DNA from: an uncultured beta proteobacterium
Lineage (GTDB): Bacteria; Pseudomonadota; Gammaproteobacteria; Burkholderiales; Rhodocyclaceae
Reading direction: 5' to 3'
DNA: 64,000 nucleotides
NCBI GenBank assembly: GCA_903886975.1
Contig: CAISOB010000015.1
Location: 1 to 64,000 of the forward strand
Position 1 is the first letter of the stretch, and each line of letters begins with the position of its first letter. This document shows, in pieces, positions 45,754 to 55,747 of this stretch. Below the pieces are notes generated by a model, which was not told where the DNA came from, ran no database searches, and saw nothing but the letters and a program-made list of their open reading frames with translations. A program made the translations under genes and the position numbers.

Positions 45754-46455
45754 ATGTCAAATGTCGGTTTCCGGATCTACACTCAAATCGATCGTCCGGC
45801 GCGGGAAATCGTCGAGAAGTTTAAGGGCCTTCCAGTGGCCAACATTGCCGACGAAATGAACCGAATTGGATGCATGGATGCCAAAATCAAGCCGATCAAC
45901 GAAACACCACTGCTGGGCGTGGCATTCACCGTTAAAGCCAGAATTGGCGACAATCTCATGTTTCACAAAGCCTTGGACCTGGCGCAGCCGGGAGATGTCA
46001 TCGTCGTCGACGGTCGCGGCGATCTGGCCAATTCGCTAACCGGCGAAATCATGATGCGCCAGGCGATGAAAAAGGGCATCGCCGGTATTGTCGTCGACGG
46101 TGCGGTCCGTGACCTCGATGCGCTAAGAAGAATGAATCTCGCAATCTATGCGGCTGGGGCTACGCCGCAAGGTCCGTACAAGGACGGTCCCGGTGAAATC
46201 AACGTGCCCGTCAGCTGTGGCGGAGTGACCGTAAATCCAGGAGACATCCTGGTTGGCGACGCGGACGGAATCGTCGTCATCTCGCCACGCGATGCGGAGG
46301 AGCTCGCCAAGCGCGCAGCCGCAAAATCTCAAAAGGAGCAAGCGATCTTCAAGGCCATCGATGAAGGAACGCATGACCGCTCCGCATACACGGATGATGC
46401 TTTCCGCAAGCGCGGATGCGAGATCATTGAAGGCAGCTGGAGCGCTGCGCATTAA
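45754..46455 (+). CDS. RraA-family aldolase/decarboxylase (HMG-aldolase type)
   Basis: A 233-residue protein of the RraA/class II pyruvate aldolase family. The catalytic Arg119-Asp120 stand in VDGAVRD, and VGDADGIVV lies near residue 167. These match the metal and pyruvate-binding residues of 4-hydroxy-4-methyl-2-oxoglutarate aldolase and oxaloacetate decarboxylases, not the RNase E inhibitor branch (which is shorter). A GAGGTG site precedes the ATG. As the last gene of the operon it would cleave the hydratase product to pyruvate plus a second oxo acid. Confidence 0.85.
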   Translation: MSNVGFRIYTQIDRPAREIVEKFKGLPVANIADEMNRIGCMDAKIKPINETPLLGVAFTVKARIGDNLMFHKALDLAQPGDVIVVDGRGDLANSLTGEIMMRQAMKKGIAGIVVDGAVRDLDALRRMNLAIYAAGATPQGPYKDGPGEINVPVSCGGVTVNPGDILVGDADGIVVISPRDAEELAKRAAAKSQKEQAIFKAIDEGTHDRSAYTDDAFRKRGCEIIEGSWSAAH

Positions 46456-46526
46456 GCCGTGCGCTCGAGTTCGTGTTCGTGCTGGCAAACCACCCCGTCC
46501 CGACAGGGCGGCTGGCTTTCAATAGG

Positions 46527-47033
46527 CTAATCGCCCGTCAATTTCTTGATGAGCTTGTCGGTAATATCGACTCTATTGCTGACCGCGATAGCCTCTTGCA
46601 ATACCATATCCAAGTGCTCCGATTCGGCAATTTGGATAATCGCTTTATTGGCCTTCTCGAGAATTGATGACATCTCTTCGTCTCGCAAAATTTTGATGTC
46701 TTCCTGAAACTCTCGCTGGCGTTGCTCAAACCTGACTGAGATCTCGGCTACTTCGGCTTCCTTTGCTTGCCGTTCGCTATCGGATAGGGACGATCCCTTT
46801 TCCGACAGAGCAGCTTGACGCGACTTGATATCATCCGCAATTCGTTGAAGTTCGCGCCTGCGCTCGTCGAACTCCTGATCCATTTTCTTGCCTGCCTTGA
46901 TGGACGCGGGAGCTTCCCGGAATACGCGTTCCATATTGACGTAAGCAATCTTCAATTCATCGGCGTAGGCCTTTAAAAAGACGGGAACGACGATCAGGCA
47001 TGAAAGAAGCGCAAGCCTTAATCCTTTTTGCAT
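46527..47033 (-). CDS. Skp/OmpH-family periplasmic chaperone
   Basis: A 168-residue protein with a signal peptide (RLALLSCLIVVPVFLKAYA) followed by the short Skp beta motif (LKIAYVNMERVF) and long helical arms (KKMDQEFDERRRELQRIADD and following). Such trimeric chaperones hold unfolded outer-membrane proteins. Skp usually sits between bamA and lpxD, so this isolated gene is probably an extra homologue. GAGGTG precedes its ATG. It converges with the aldolase gene. Confidence 0.8.
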   Translation of the reverse strand: MQKGLRLALLSCLIVVPVFLKAYADELKIAYVNMERVFREAPASIKAGKKMDQEFDERRRELQRIADDIKSRQAALSEKGSSLSDSERQAKEAEVAEISVRFEQRQREFQEDIKILRDEEMSSILEKANKAIIQIAESEHLDMVLQEAIAVSNRVDITDKLIKKLTGD

Positions 47034-47232
47034 GAAGCACCTCGGTGTTAGAAATTGGGAAAATGGACCGCTGCGAAATTCTGATCATCAACCCCGTGGA
47101 TTCAAGGCATTAAGTCGCTGGTTTGTCGGTGTCTTTTCCAACATATGCTGCCAATTATGCGGAAAAAGAGGCCAGAAACCTTGCCGATGCTTGGGTTATC
47201 TGGCTTTCCTAAGACCACTTTGGAACCAAAGA

Positions 47233-47596
47233 TGGTGGAGGCGGGGGGGATCGAACCCCCGTCCGCAAGTCCTCTACGAGCAGTTCTACATACATAGTCC
47301 GGTCATTTCGGTTTTAGCCCTTGCACGCCGGCCGAACAGGCTTGCTTCAAGCGAGTTACCTTGGATTTAGCCCCGGCCAAAGTAACCCTGGCCGAGCCGA
47401 GCCTCTGTAAATGACGCTGTAGTGAGTTGCCTCACCTGACCCAGAGACCGATCAGTACAGCGGTCCAACCGCCTAAGCGGCTAGAGCAAAACGCTCGTCG
47501 TTGGCGTTTAGTAGTTTCCAGATGGATTTACGAGGTCACTGGTCCTCGGTATGCCCTGCGCCGCTTTGCAACCCACGTCGAAGCCAGGTCGCCCCC
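47233..47596 (-). ncRNA. ssrA: tmRNA
   Basis: Read leftward, the RNA begins GGGGGCGACCTGGCTTCGAC and ends CGATCCCCCCCGCCTCCACCA (last 21 bases given here minus none omitted in the gene: acceptor pairs GGGGGCG with CGCCTCC, followed by A and CCA). The T-arm GGGGGTTCGATCCCCC is present. The tag frame lies at 47505-47473 and reads ANDERFALAA then TAG. It rescues stalled ribosomes and tags nascent proteins for ClpXP. Length is 364 bases. Confidence 0.96.
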
Positions 47597-47698
47597 ATTT
47601 CACAGATAGCGGTGTGACCCGCGACCTGTTTGAAAAGTTTCAGCAGCACCATTCTAGCATGATTCGCAGCACACGAATTCGCTTGCGGACGAGCGGCG

Positions 47699-48397
47699 TC
47701 AGACCGCCTTGACCGTATGCAGCAGGTAGTTGACGCTGGTATCGCGCCCCAGGCTGTAGCGCTGGCTGAACGGGTTGTAGCTCATGCCGATCAATTCCTC
47801 GGGTTCAAGCGCAACGCTCTTCGCCCAGCGCGAGAGTTCGGAGGGCTTGATGAATTTGGCGTAGTCATGCGTGCCCTTGGGAAGCAACTTGAGGATGTAT
47901 TCGGCGCCGACAACGGCGAGCGCATAGGCTCTGGGGTTGCGGTTGATGGTCGAGAAGAACACGTGGCCGCCTGGCTTGACGAGTGCGGCACAGGCGGCAA
48001 TCGTGCTGGCCGGATCGGGGACGTGTTCGAGCATCTCCATGCAGGTGACGATATCGAACCGCCCGGGAGCCTGATCAGCGAGATCTTCCGCCGCAATCTT
48101 CTCGTAATCGACCTGCCGCCCGCTTTCCAGCAAATGCAGGCGAGCTACGGCGAGAGCCTTCTCGGACAGGTCGATGCCGGTCACGGCGGCGCCGCGTTGC
48201 GCCATGCTCTCCGCGAGTATGCCGCCGCCGCAGCCGATATCGAGGACCTTCTGCGCTGAAAGCTCAACGTGACCGGCTATCCATCCGAGGCGCAGCGGAT
48301 TGATTTCGTGCAGCGGTTTGAACTCGCTGTTCGGGTCCCACCAGCGGTGAGCGAGGTCGCTGAATTTGTCGAGTTCGTTCTGGTCGGCGTTGAGCAT
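47699..48397 (-). CDS. ubiG: Ubiquinone biosynthesis O-methyltransferase
   Basis: A 232-residue class I SAM methyltransferase carrying out both O-methylations of the ubiquinone ring. It shows [20 protein letters not shown] (SAM loop, about residues 50-69), [11 protein letters not shown] and [12 protein letters not shown], all typical for UbiG. Length matches the family. It lies downstream of the OmpA gene behind that gene's terminator, so it has its own promoter or reads through. Confidence 0.95.
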   Translation of the reverse strand: MLNADQNELDKFSDLAHRWWDPNSEFKPLHEINPLRLGWIAGHVELSAQKVLDIGCGGGILAESMAQRGAAVTGIDLSEKALAVARLHLLESGRQVDYEKIAAEDLADQAPGRFDIVTCMEMLEHVPDPASTIAACAALVKPGGHVFFSTINRNPRAYALAVVGAEYILKLLPKGTHDYAKFIKPSELSRWAKSVALEPEELIGMSYNPFSQRYSLGRDTSVNYLLHTVKAV

Positions 48398-48426
48398 GGC
48401 GCACCGCGTCTCACGAGTGTGGAAAC

Positions 48427-48456
48427 AAAAAAGCCCCGCCGAGGCAGGGCTTTTTC
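48427..48456 (-). terminator. Intrinsic terminator of the ompA-type gene
   Basis: On the leftward strand AAAGCCCTGCC pairs with GGCGGGGCTTT around a short loop (one mismatch), followed by TTTTTTG. It sits between the OmpA gene end (48470) and the ubiG start (48397). Confidence 0.8.
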
Positions 48457-48469
48457 TACAACAGGAAAA

Positions 48470-49156
48470 TTACTTCGAGGTGCCGATGATTTCGATATCA
48501 ACACGGCGGTCAGGCTGCAAGCAGGCGATGACCTTCGGGCTCTTCGGACCCTTGCACTGGCCGGCCTTCGTGACCGGCTGCTTCGAACCCTTGCCTTCCG
48601 TGTAGATGCGGTTGGCCGGGATACCCTTGCTGACCAGGTAATCCTTGACAGCAGCAGCGCGCTTCTCGGAAAGCTTCTGGTTGTAAGCAGCACCACCGAT
48701 GCGGTCAGCATGACCGACGGCGATCACGACTTCGAGCACCAGGCTATTTGACTTGGCGGCGACGTCATCAAGTTTGGCACGGCCTTCGGGACGCAGCGTC
48801 GCTTTGTTGAAGTCGAACAGCGCGTCGGCGGCCAGCGTTACCTTGGCGCCCATGGGCTTCGGCGTGGCGGCGGGGGCGACGGCAGCGGCAGGCGCGGCCA
48901 TCGGGGCAGCAGCAGCCGGCTCACAGACGGACTTCGGGATCAGGTCCTTGTCGCACTTGCAGCCATTCTTGTCGGTGGCCGCTGCGGCCGGAGTCCAGAA
49001 GCCGGTACGCCAGCACAGTCCGAACGGGCTTGTGGCAACTTCGCCGCGACCGTCGATGACGTAGACGCTATTGACCTGCGCCTGAGCCAACGAGGCACAC
49101 AGGCCAAGGGTGACGGCCGCTACGGCCATGATGGTATGTTTTACGGTTTTTTTCAT
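48470..49156 (-). CDS. OmpA-family outer-membrane protein
   Basis: A 228-residue protein with a signal peptide ending AQAQ (residue about 27), a short N-terminal region with four cysteines (GLCWRTGF, CKCDKD, SVCEP), an alanine/proline hinge (about 81-100) and a C-terminal OmpA domain (LAADALFDFNKATLRPEGRA, VVIAVGHADRIGG, NQKLSEKRAAAVKDYLV). The OmpA domain binds peptidoglycan. A further cysteine pair (GQCKG, IACLQPDRRVDIEI) lies in the domain. This is the standard betaproteobacterial OmpA-like protein beside ubiG and gyrA. Confidence 0.93.
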   Translation of the reverse strand: MKKTVKHTIMAVAAVTLGLCASLAQAQVNSVYVIDGRGEVATSPFGLCWRTGFWTPAAAATDKNGCKCDKDLIPKSVCEPAAAAPMAAPAAAVAPAATPKPMGAKVTLAADALFDFNKATLRPEGRAKLDDVAAKSNSLVLEVVIAVGHADRIGGAAYNQKLSEKRAAAVKDYLVSKGIPANRIYTEGKGSKQPVTKAGQCKGPKSPKVIACLQPDRRVDIEIIGTSK

Positions 49157-49233
49157 CTCGATTTACCTCGTTAGTTGTTGCCCGCGGATGTTCGTCCGCC
49201 TGGCATGTTACGCCTCATTGTTGATGGAAATAG

Positions 49234-50571
49234 TCAAGTATTGCGCGGACAAATTTGATTTTGCCACAAAGCGGCTAGATTTATCAACTCAATTTCATTA
49301 CTGGCAAGCAGCGTGCCGTGGGCAACGCGGCTCTGCCCAGCCACCCACACGTCGGTGACATGCTCGCGTCCTGCGCAATAAACGATTAGCGACGCAGGAT
49401 CATAGCATGGGACCAATCCGACGTCATCGATCGAGATTGCGCACAGGTCTGCCGCCTTGCCGGCGGCAAGCGAGCCGATTTCGGCGTCGAGGCCGAGTGC
49501 CTGGGCGCCGCCGAGGGTTGCCATGCGCAGCGCCTGGTGCGCGCCAATGGCTTCGGCTTGTCCGCTTGATCCTTTGGCTAGCAAGGCGGCAAGGCGCATT
49601 TCCTGGAACAGGTCGAGGCGGTTGTTGCTGGCCGCGCCGTCGCTGCCCAGGCCGACGTTGACGCCGCTTTGGCTGAGCGCGGTGATTGGCGCGATGCCGC
49701 TCGCCAGCTTGAGATTGGAACTTGGGCAGTGGGCGATCGAGCAGCCGTGCTGCGCCAGCAGGGCAATCTCGTCGGCGTCGAGATGCACGCCATGCACGCC
49801 GATCAGGCCAGGGCTGAGGAGTCCGAGCCGGCGCAGGCGTTCGACCGGGCGCATGCCAAAACGCTGCACGCTGTCGTCGATTTCGGCTTTGGTTTCATGC
49901 AGATGCAGATGGATGGGCAGATCGCACTGCTCGGCCAAGGTCAGCACTCTGGCGAAATTGCGGTCATTGACCGTGTACGGGGCGTGCGGCGCGAGGCAAA
50001 AGCTGAGCAGCGAATCGTCGTCCAACTCCTCGCGCAGCTCGTCGCGCGCGGCAAGTCCCTTGGCCAGGTAGTCGTCGGCATCGGTGGCGTAGGCGGTCGG
50101 GAAATCAAGGCTGATAAGCCCGATGGCGGCGCGCATGCCGGCGGCCTGAGCGGCCTGCGCAGCGGCTTTCGGGAAAAAATACATGTCGTTGAAACAGGTC
50201 GTGCCGCCGCGCAGCATCTCGGCGCAGGCGATCAGCGTGCCGTCGTATACGAACTGCGCGGATACATGTCTGGCCTCGGCCGGCCAGATATGTTTCTGCA
50301 ACCATTCCATCAGCGGCAAATCGTCCGCGAGGCCGCGCAAGAGCGTCATCGCGGCGTGCGTATGCAGGTTGACGAGACCGGGAATCAGAATGTGATGCGG
50401 CAGCTGTTTGACTTCGTTTGGTGAAAATTGCTGGCGCGCTTCCGATTGTTGCAAAATTGCAACAATCCGGCCTTTGTCGACGGCGACCGCGTGATTTTCG
50501 AGGACGATTCCGGCTGGTTCGACGGGAATGATCCAGCGTGCTTCGATCAGCAGATCTATCGGTGCGTTCAT
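49234..50571 (-). CDS. mtaD: 5-methylthioadenosine/S-adenosylhomocysteine deaminase-type TRZ/ATZ hydrolase
   Basis: A 445-residue amidohydrolase. Metal and active-site motifs are PGLVNLHTHAAM (His-x-His), APHAPYTV, HLHETKAEI, and VGLGSDGAASNN. This is the MtaD/TRZ-ATZ group that deaminates methylthioadenosine and S-adenosylhomocysteine, though members with other aminohydrolase activity exist. In many betaproteobacteria it precedes ubiG and gyrA as here. It diverges from gyrA with a 298-base gap. Confidence 0.85.
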   Translation of the reverse strand: MNAPIDLLIEARWIIPVEPAGIVLENHAVAVDKGRIVAILQQSEARQQFSPNEVKQLPHHILIPGLVNLHTHAAMTLLRGLADDLPLMEWLQKHIWPAEARHVSAQFVYDGTLIACAEMLRGGTTCFNDMYFFPKAAAQAAQAAGMRAAIGLISLDFPTAYATDADDYLAKGLAARDELREELDDDSLLSFCLAPHAPYTVNDRNFARVLTLAEQCDLPIHLHLHETKAEIDDSVQRFGMRPVERLRRLGLLSPGLIGVHGVHLDADEIALLAQHGCSIAHCPSSNLKLASGIAPITALSQSGVNVGLGSDGAASNNRLDLFQEMRLAALLAKGSSGQAEAIGAHQALRMATLGGAQALGLDAEIGSLAAGKAADLCAISIDDVGLVPCYDPASLIVYCAGREHVTDVWVAGQSRVAHGTLLASNEIELINLAALWQNQICPRNT

Positions 50572-50869
50572 TGGCCGAGCTGTTATTTCCTTGAAAAACC
50601 GCAGCAGCAGTGAAGTTTTTCGCTAGCTTACTTTGAATCGGCCGGCATTTCGAGAATCGGCCGAAATTTCACTATTTCCGGCGTGACAAGCGGCATCCTT
50701 TGCGGCTGGTGCGGGCGCGGGAGAACGGCTGGAAAATCAGTCATATTTGCCTCTTCTTGGCGCTGATTGGCTGATGCGGGCGTGGTAGAATCGCCTGTTT
50801 GGTCAAGACGGCCAAATCGACTCCGATTTGGATTCTTGCTCGAAACACCGATAGAAAATGGAATAAGCC
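50572..50869. promoter_or_regulatory. Divergent mtaD/gyrA control region
   Basis: Nearly 300 bases without a gene between divergent mtaD and gyrA. An extended -10-like TGGTAGAAT (50783-50791, TGn plus TAGAAT) faces gyrA; a matching -35 at correct spacing is not clear. No operator or RNA was recognised. Confidence 0.4.
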
Positions 50870-53467
50870 GTGGATCTGTTCGCCAAAGAAATACTCCCCG
50901 TCAGCCTGGAAGACGAAATGCGCCGCTCGTATCTCGATTACGCGATGAGCGTGATCGTCGGACGGGCGCTGCCGGATGCGCGCGACGGGCTCAAACCGGT
51001 GCACCGCCGCGTGCTGTTCGCCATGCACGAGCTGTCCAACGACTGGAACAAGGCCTACAAGAAATCGGCGCGCGTCGTCGGCGACGTGATCGGCAAATAC
51101 CACCCGCACGGCGACACCGCGGTCTATGACACGATCGTGCGCATGGCGCAGGATTTCTCGCTGCGCTACACGCTGGTCGACGGGCAGGGCAATTTCGGCT
51201 CGATCGACGGCGACAACGCGGCGGCGATGCGTTATACCGAAGTGCGCATGGCCCGTATCGGCCACGAACTGCTCGCCGATATCGACAAGGAAACCGTCGA
51301 TTTCGGACCGAACTACGATGGTTCCGAGCAGGAGCCGCTGATCATGCCGGCGCGCATCCCGAACCTCTTGATCAACGGCTCTTCGGGAATTGCCGTCGGC
51401 ATGGCGACCAACATTCCGCCGCACAACCTCAACGAAGTCATCGACGCCTGCCTCGCGCTGCTCGCCAATCCGGAGATGACGATAGACGAGCTGATCGACA
51501 TCGTCCCGGCGCCCGATTTCCCGACCGCCGGGATCATTTACGGCGTGTCCGGCGTGCGCGAAGGCTATCGCACCGGCCGCGGCCGGGTGGTGATGCGCGG
51601 CAAGGTCCATTTCGAATTGATCAAGGGCAGCAACGACCGGCACGCGATCATCATCGACGAGCTGCCCTATCAGGTGAACAAGCGCAGCCTGCTCGAGAAA
51701 GTCCGCGACCTGGTCAACGAGAAGAAGATCGACGGCATCTCCGACCTGCGCGACGAGTCCGACAAGTCGGGCATGCGCGCGGTCATTGAACTCAAGCGCG
51801 GCGAAGTGCCCGAGGTCGTACTCAACTGCCTGTACAAGCAGACGCAGTTGCAGGACACCTTCGGCATGAACATGGTGGCGCTGATCGACGGGCAGCCGCA
51901 GCTGCTCAACCTCAAGCAGATGCTCGACTGTTTCCTCGCGCACCGGCGCGAGATCATCACCCGGCGCACGGTGTTCGAACTGCGCAAGGCGCGCGAGAAG
52001 GCGCACATCCAGGAAGGCCTGGCCGTGGCGCTCGACAATGTCGACGAAATCATCGCGCTGATCAAGGCCTCGCCGACGCCGGCCGACGCCCGTCGCGGCC
52101 TGATGGCGCGCCTGTGGATGTCAGCGACCGTCGGCCAGATGCTGCAGCGCGCCAAGCTTGATGCGACGCGCCCGGAGGGCCTCGGCCTCGAATACGGCCT
52201 GTCGAAGAGCGGCTACCTGTTATCCGAGGCGCAGGCGCAAGCCATCCTCGAACTGCGCCTGCAGCGCCTGACCGGCCTCGAACGCGACAAGATCGTTTCC
52301 GATTATGCCGAGCTGCTCGAACGCATCACCGATCTCATGGATATCCTCGATCGGCCCGAGCGCATCAGCGAAATCATCGTCGAGGAACTGACCGGAATTC
52401 GCGCCCAGTTCGGCGACAAGCGCCGCACCGAGATCGTTCTCGATACGCAGGACCTCGGCATCGAGGATTTCATTACGCCGCAGGACATGGTCGTCACGCT
52501 CTCGCATACCGGCTACATCAAGTCGCAACCGCTCGCCGATTATCGCGCCCAGCGGCGCGGCGGGCGCGGCAAGCAGGCGGCGGCGGTGAAGGAAGACGAT
52601 TTCGTCGACCACCTGTTCATCGCCAACACGCACGACTCGATCCTCTGCTTCTCGAACCGCGGCCGCGTTTACTGGCTGAAGGTCTACGAGGTGCCGCAGG
52701 GTACGCGTATCGGCCGCGGCAAGCCCATCGTCAATATGTTCCCGCTCGAAGAAGGCGAGAAGATCAGCGCCATCCTGTCGATCAAGGAATTTACCGAAGA
52801 CCGCTACATCTTCATGTGCACCGCGCAGGGCATCGTCAAGAAGACGCCGCTCTCCGATTTCTCCAATCCGCGCAAGGCCGGCATCATCGCAGTCGCGCTC
52901 GACGACGACGATTTCCTTGTCGGCGTCGAGATCACCAACGGGACGCAGGAGATCGTCCTCGTCTCGGATGCCGGCAAAGCCGTGTGGTTCGACGAGGAAG
53001 ACGTCCGCGCCGTGGGCCGGACGGCGCGTGGTGTGCGCGGAATGTCGCTGGCGGAGGGCCAGCGCGTCCTGTCGCTGCTGGTGGCCGAGAGCCATCAGGA
53101 GACGGTCCTGGTGGCCACCGAAAACGGTTACGGCAAGCGCACGGTGCTCGCCGATTTCCGCCATTCCGGGCGCGGCACGAAAGGCGTCATCGCGATTGCC
53201 GCGAGCGAGCGCAACGGCAAGGCGGTGGCCGCGCGCCTCGTCCGTGACGAAGACGAAATCATGCTGATCACCACAGGCGGCGTGTTGATCCGCACGCGCG
53301 TCAAGGAAATCCGTGAATTGGGCCGGACGACGCGGGGCGTGACGCTGATTTCGCTCGACGAGGGCGAGAAGCTCGCGGGGCTTGAAAAAGTGGTCGAAAC
53401 CGAAGACGATCAGGACAACGGCCTGGAACCCGGAAGCGACGCGGATGCGGCGCCGGAAGAAACGTAG
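50870..53467 (+). CDS. gyrA: DNA gyrase subunit A
   Basis: An 865-residue type II topoisomerase subunit. The N-terminus has [20 protein letters not shown]. The quinolone-determining region reads [15 protein letters not shown], with Thr at the position of E. coli Ser83 and Asp at position 87. The DNA-cleaving Tyr is in [10 protein letters not shown]. The GyrA box QRRGGRGK (561-568) marks true gyrase rather than ParC, and the C-terminal beta-pinwheel ends in an acidic tail. The GTG start at 50870 is followed by the conserved N-terminal [15 protein letters not shown]. Confidence 0.98.
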   Translation: MDLFAKEILPVSLEDEMRRSYLDYAMSVIVGRALPDARDGLKPVHRRVLFAMHELSNDWNKAYKKSARVVGDVIGKYHPHGDTAVYDTIVRMAQDFSLRYTLVDGQGNFGSIDGDNAAAMRYTEVRMARIGHELLADIDKETVDFGPNYDGSEQEPLIMPARIPNLLINGSSGIAVGMATNIPPHNLNEVIDACLALLANPEMTIDELIDIVPAPDFPTAGIIYGVSGVREGYRTGRGRVVMRGKVHFELIKGSNDRHAIIIDELPYQVNKRSLLEKVRDLVNEKKIDGISDLRDESDKSGMRAVIELKRGEVPEVVLNCLYKQTQLQDTFGMNMVALIDGQPQLLNLKQMLDCFLAHRREIITRRTVFELRKAREKAHIQEGLAVALDNVDEIIALIKASPTPADARRGLMARLWMSATVGQMLQRAKLDATRPEGLGLEYGLSKSGYLLSEAQAQAILELRLQRLTGLERDKIVSDYAELLERITDLMDILDRPERISEIIVEELTGIRAQFGDKRRTEIVLDTQDLGIEDFITPQDMVVTLSHTGYIKSQPLADYRAQRRGGRGKQAAAVKEDDFVDHLFIANTHDSILCFSNRGRVYWLKVYEVPQGTRIGRGKPIVNMFPLEEGEKISAILSIKEFTEDRYIFMCTAQGIVKKTPLSDFSNPRKAGIIAVALDDDDFLVGVEITNGTQEIVLVSDAGKAVWFDEEDVRAVGRTARGVRGMSLAEGQRVLSLLVAESHQETVLVATENGYGKRTVLADFRHSGRGTKGVIAIAASERNGKAVAARLVRDEDEIMLITTGGVLIRTRVKEIRELGRTTRGVTLISLDEGEKLAGLEKVVETEDDQDNGLEPGSDADAAPEET

Positions 53468-53525
53468 TCCTTGACCAGCGCTTGAGCCGATTACCTGTCT
53501 GCCGACACGATGCCGGAGATGAACC

Positions 53526-54617
53526 ATGAGCGATGATCTGAAAGCAAGCCTCGCGGCGGTGCGCAGCGAGATCGACAGCATCGACGCGCAATTGCTCGCA
53601 CTCTTGAATCGCCGCGCGCGCTGCGCGCAACAGGTCGGTGAGATCAAGGCCGGGCAAGGTGAAGCCGGACATATTTATCGCCCCGAGCGCGAGGCGCAGG
53701 TCTTGCGCCGGATTCAGGAAACCAATCCGGGGCCGCTGTCGAACGAAAGCGTGACCTGGTTCTTCCGCGAAGTCATGTCAGCCTGCCTGTCGCTCGAGCA
53801 GGCGCTTGGCGTGGCGTTTCTCGGCCCGCTCGGCACTTTTTCGGAGAGCGCGGCGACCAAGCATTTCGGCCATGCGGCGCGCCTCCTGCCGCAGATTTCC
53901 ATTGACGACGTGCTGCGCGAGGTCGAAGCCGGCCACGCCGATTATGCCGTCGTGCCGATCGAGAATTCCACCGACGGCGCGATCGGCCGCACGCTCGATC
54001 TCTTGATGAGCACGCCGCTCAAGATGTGCGGCGAAGTGATCCTGCGTATCCACCAGCATCTCTTGTCGAACGAAAGCTCGCTCGACGGCATCAGCAAAGT
54101 CTATTCGCACGCGCAATCGCTGGCCCAGTGCCACGAATGGCTCAACCGCACCCTGCCCAAAGCGCAGCGCATCCCGCTTGGCAGCAACGCCCAGGCCGTC
54201 CAGGCGGCCGCGACCGAAGCCGGCGCGGCGGCGATCGCCGGGGCGGCGGCGGGCGAGCGTTATCAGCTGCCCGCGCTGGCGAGCAACATCGAAGACGAGC
54301 CGAACAACACCACGCGTTTTGTCGTTCTCGGGCGCCAGGAAGCCGGCGCTTCGGGACGCGACAAGACGTCGCTGATCATGTCGGCGCATAACCGCACCGG
54401 CTCGCTGGTGAAACTGCTCGCACCATTTTCCGATGCCGGCGTGTCGATGACCCGGCTCGAATCGCGACCGGCGCGGCATACCCTCTGGGAATACGTGTTC
54501 TTCGTCGACGTCGAAGGCCATCACGACGATCCGGCCGTAGCAAGCGCGCTCGCCGAGCTTGGCCGGCGCGCTGCCTACCTCAAGGTCCTCGGTTCCTATC
54601 CCGTCGCCGTCTACTGA
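53526..54617 (+). CDS. pheA: Bifunctional chorismate mutase/prephenate dehydratase (P-protein)
   Basis: A 363-residue enzyme of phenylalanine synthesis. A chorismate mutase domain (about 1-88, IDSIDAQLLALLNRRARCAQ) is followed by the prephenate dehydratase domain (about 93-270, FLGPLGTFSESAATKHF, PIENSTDGAIGRTLDLL) and a C-terminal ACT domain (about 282-360, TSLIMSAHNRTGSLVKLLAP, LESRPARHTLWEYVFFVD) for feedback by phenylalanine. It lies 58 bases after gyrA; serC, normally between the two in many betaproteobacteria, is absent. Confidence 0.96.
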   Translation: MSDDLKASLAAVRSEIDSIDAQLLALLNRRARCAQQVGEIKAGQGEAGHIYRPEREAQVLRRIQETNPGPLSNESVTWFFREVMSACLSLEQALGVAFLGPLGTFSESAATKHFGHAARLLPQISIDDVLREVEAGHADYAVVPIENSTDGAIGRTLDLLMSTPLKMCGEVILRIHQHLLSNESSLDGISKVYSHAQSLAQCHEWLNRTLPKAQRIPLGSNAQAVQAAATEAGAAAIAGAAAGERYQLPALASNIEDEPNNTTRFVVLGRQEAGASGRDKTSLIMSAHNRTGSLVKLLAPFSDAGVSMTRLESRPARHTLWEYVFFVDVEGHHDDPAVASALAELGRRAAYLKVLGSYPVAVY

Positions 54618-54643
54618 CGGCCAACCTGTTTTCAAGGAAGTCC

Positions 54644-55747
54644 ATGTCCCTTAGCGATCAGACCCTGCCCAATGTCCGCGCCATTTCGCCTTATCTCGCG
54701 GGCAAGCCGATCACCCAGTTGGCGCGTGAAATGGGAATTCCGGTCGAGCGCATCGTCAAACTGGCGTCGAACGAAAATCCGCTCGGCATGAGTCCGCTGG
54801 CCAGGGTGGCGATGGAAGAAGCCGCGCTCTCGCTCGAGCGCTATCCGGACGACTTCGAGCTGAAGAACGCGCTGGCCGGGCATACGGGTCTGCCGATGGC
54901 GCGCATCGTTCTCGGCAACGGGTCGAACGATGTACTCGACCTGATCGCCCGCGTCTTTCTCGCACCCGGGCGTTCGGCGATCTTCGCGCAGCACGCCTTC
55001 GCCGTCTACCCGCTGGCCACGCTGGCGGCGGGTGCCGAACTCATCGTCGTGCCGGCCAAGGACTTCGGGCATGACCTCGATGCGATGCGCGCGGCAATTC
55101 GCCCCGATACGCGCCTGATCTGGATCGCCAACCCGAACAACCCGACCGGAACCTTTGTTACTTACCCGCAGCTCAAGGCCTTTTTGCAGGCCGTTCCTGC
55201 CGATGTCATCGTCGTGCTCGACGAGGCTTACAACGACTACATCCCGCCGGCCGAGCGCGCCGATACGAAGGCCTGGCTCGCCGACTTTCCGAACCTGGTG
55301 ATCACCCGCACCTTCTCGAAGATCTATGGCCTCGCCGGTTTGCGCATCGGCTACGCGCTGGCCTCGGCGGAGATCGCCGACCTGATGAACCGCGTGCGCC
55401 AGCCCTTCAACTGCAACAACCTGGCGCTGGCCGCGGCGACCGCGGCACTTGGCGATCACGATTTCGTCGCCAAGAGCTATGCACTCAACCGCGCCGGCAT
55501 GGCGCAGATCCTCGCCGGGCTCGAACGCCTCGGCTACCCGGTCATCCCTTCGCATGGCAATTTCATCACCTTCAAGGCTGGCGACGCCGCGACGCTCAAC
55601 CAGAAGTTGCTCAAACAGGGCGTCATCGTCCGGCCGCTCGGCGGCTACGGCATGCCCGAGTGGCTGCGCGTGACCATCGGCAGCGAGACCGACAACGCGC
55701 GCTTTCTCGAGGCGCTGGCCAATAGCCAGGAGAGCGCGGCGAAATGA
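54644..55747 (+). CDS. hisC: Histidinol-phosphate aminotransferase
   Basis: A 367-residue PLP aminotransferase, fold type I. Motifs: KLASNENPLGMSPLA, NPNNPTGTF, DEAYNDY, TRTFSKIYGLAGLRIGYA with PLP Lys226, and a C-terminal Arg in EWLRVTIGS. The enzyme serves histidine synthesis and often also aromatic aminotransfer, fitting its place between pheA and tyrA. Its stop overlaps the tyrA start. Confidence 0.95.
   Translation: MSLSDQTLPNVRAISPYLAGKPITQLAREMGIPVERIVKLASNENPLGMSPLARVAMEEAALSLERYPDDFELKNALAGHTGLPMARIVLGNGSNDVLDLIARVFLAPGRSAIFAQHAFAVYPLATLAAGAELIVVPAKDFGHDLDAMRAAIRPDTRLIWIANPNNPTGTFVTYPQLKAFLQAVPADVIVVLDEAYNDYIPPAERADTKAWLADFPNLVITRTFSKIYGLAGLRIGYALASAEIADLMNRVRQPFNCNNLALAAATAALGDHDFVAKSYALNRAGMAQILAGLERLGYPVIPSHGNFITFKAGDAATLNQKLLKQGVIVRPLGGYGMPEWLRVTIGSETDNARFLEALANSQESAAK

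Noticed and set aside
50741..52006. 421-codon minus-strand frame over gyrA
   Set aside because: Shadow of gyrA, which is certain on the plus strand.
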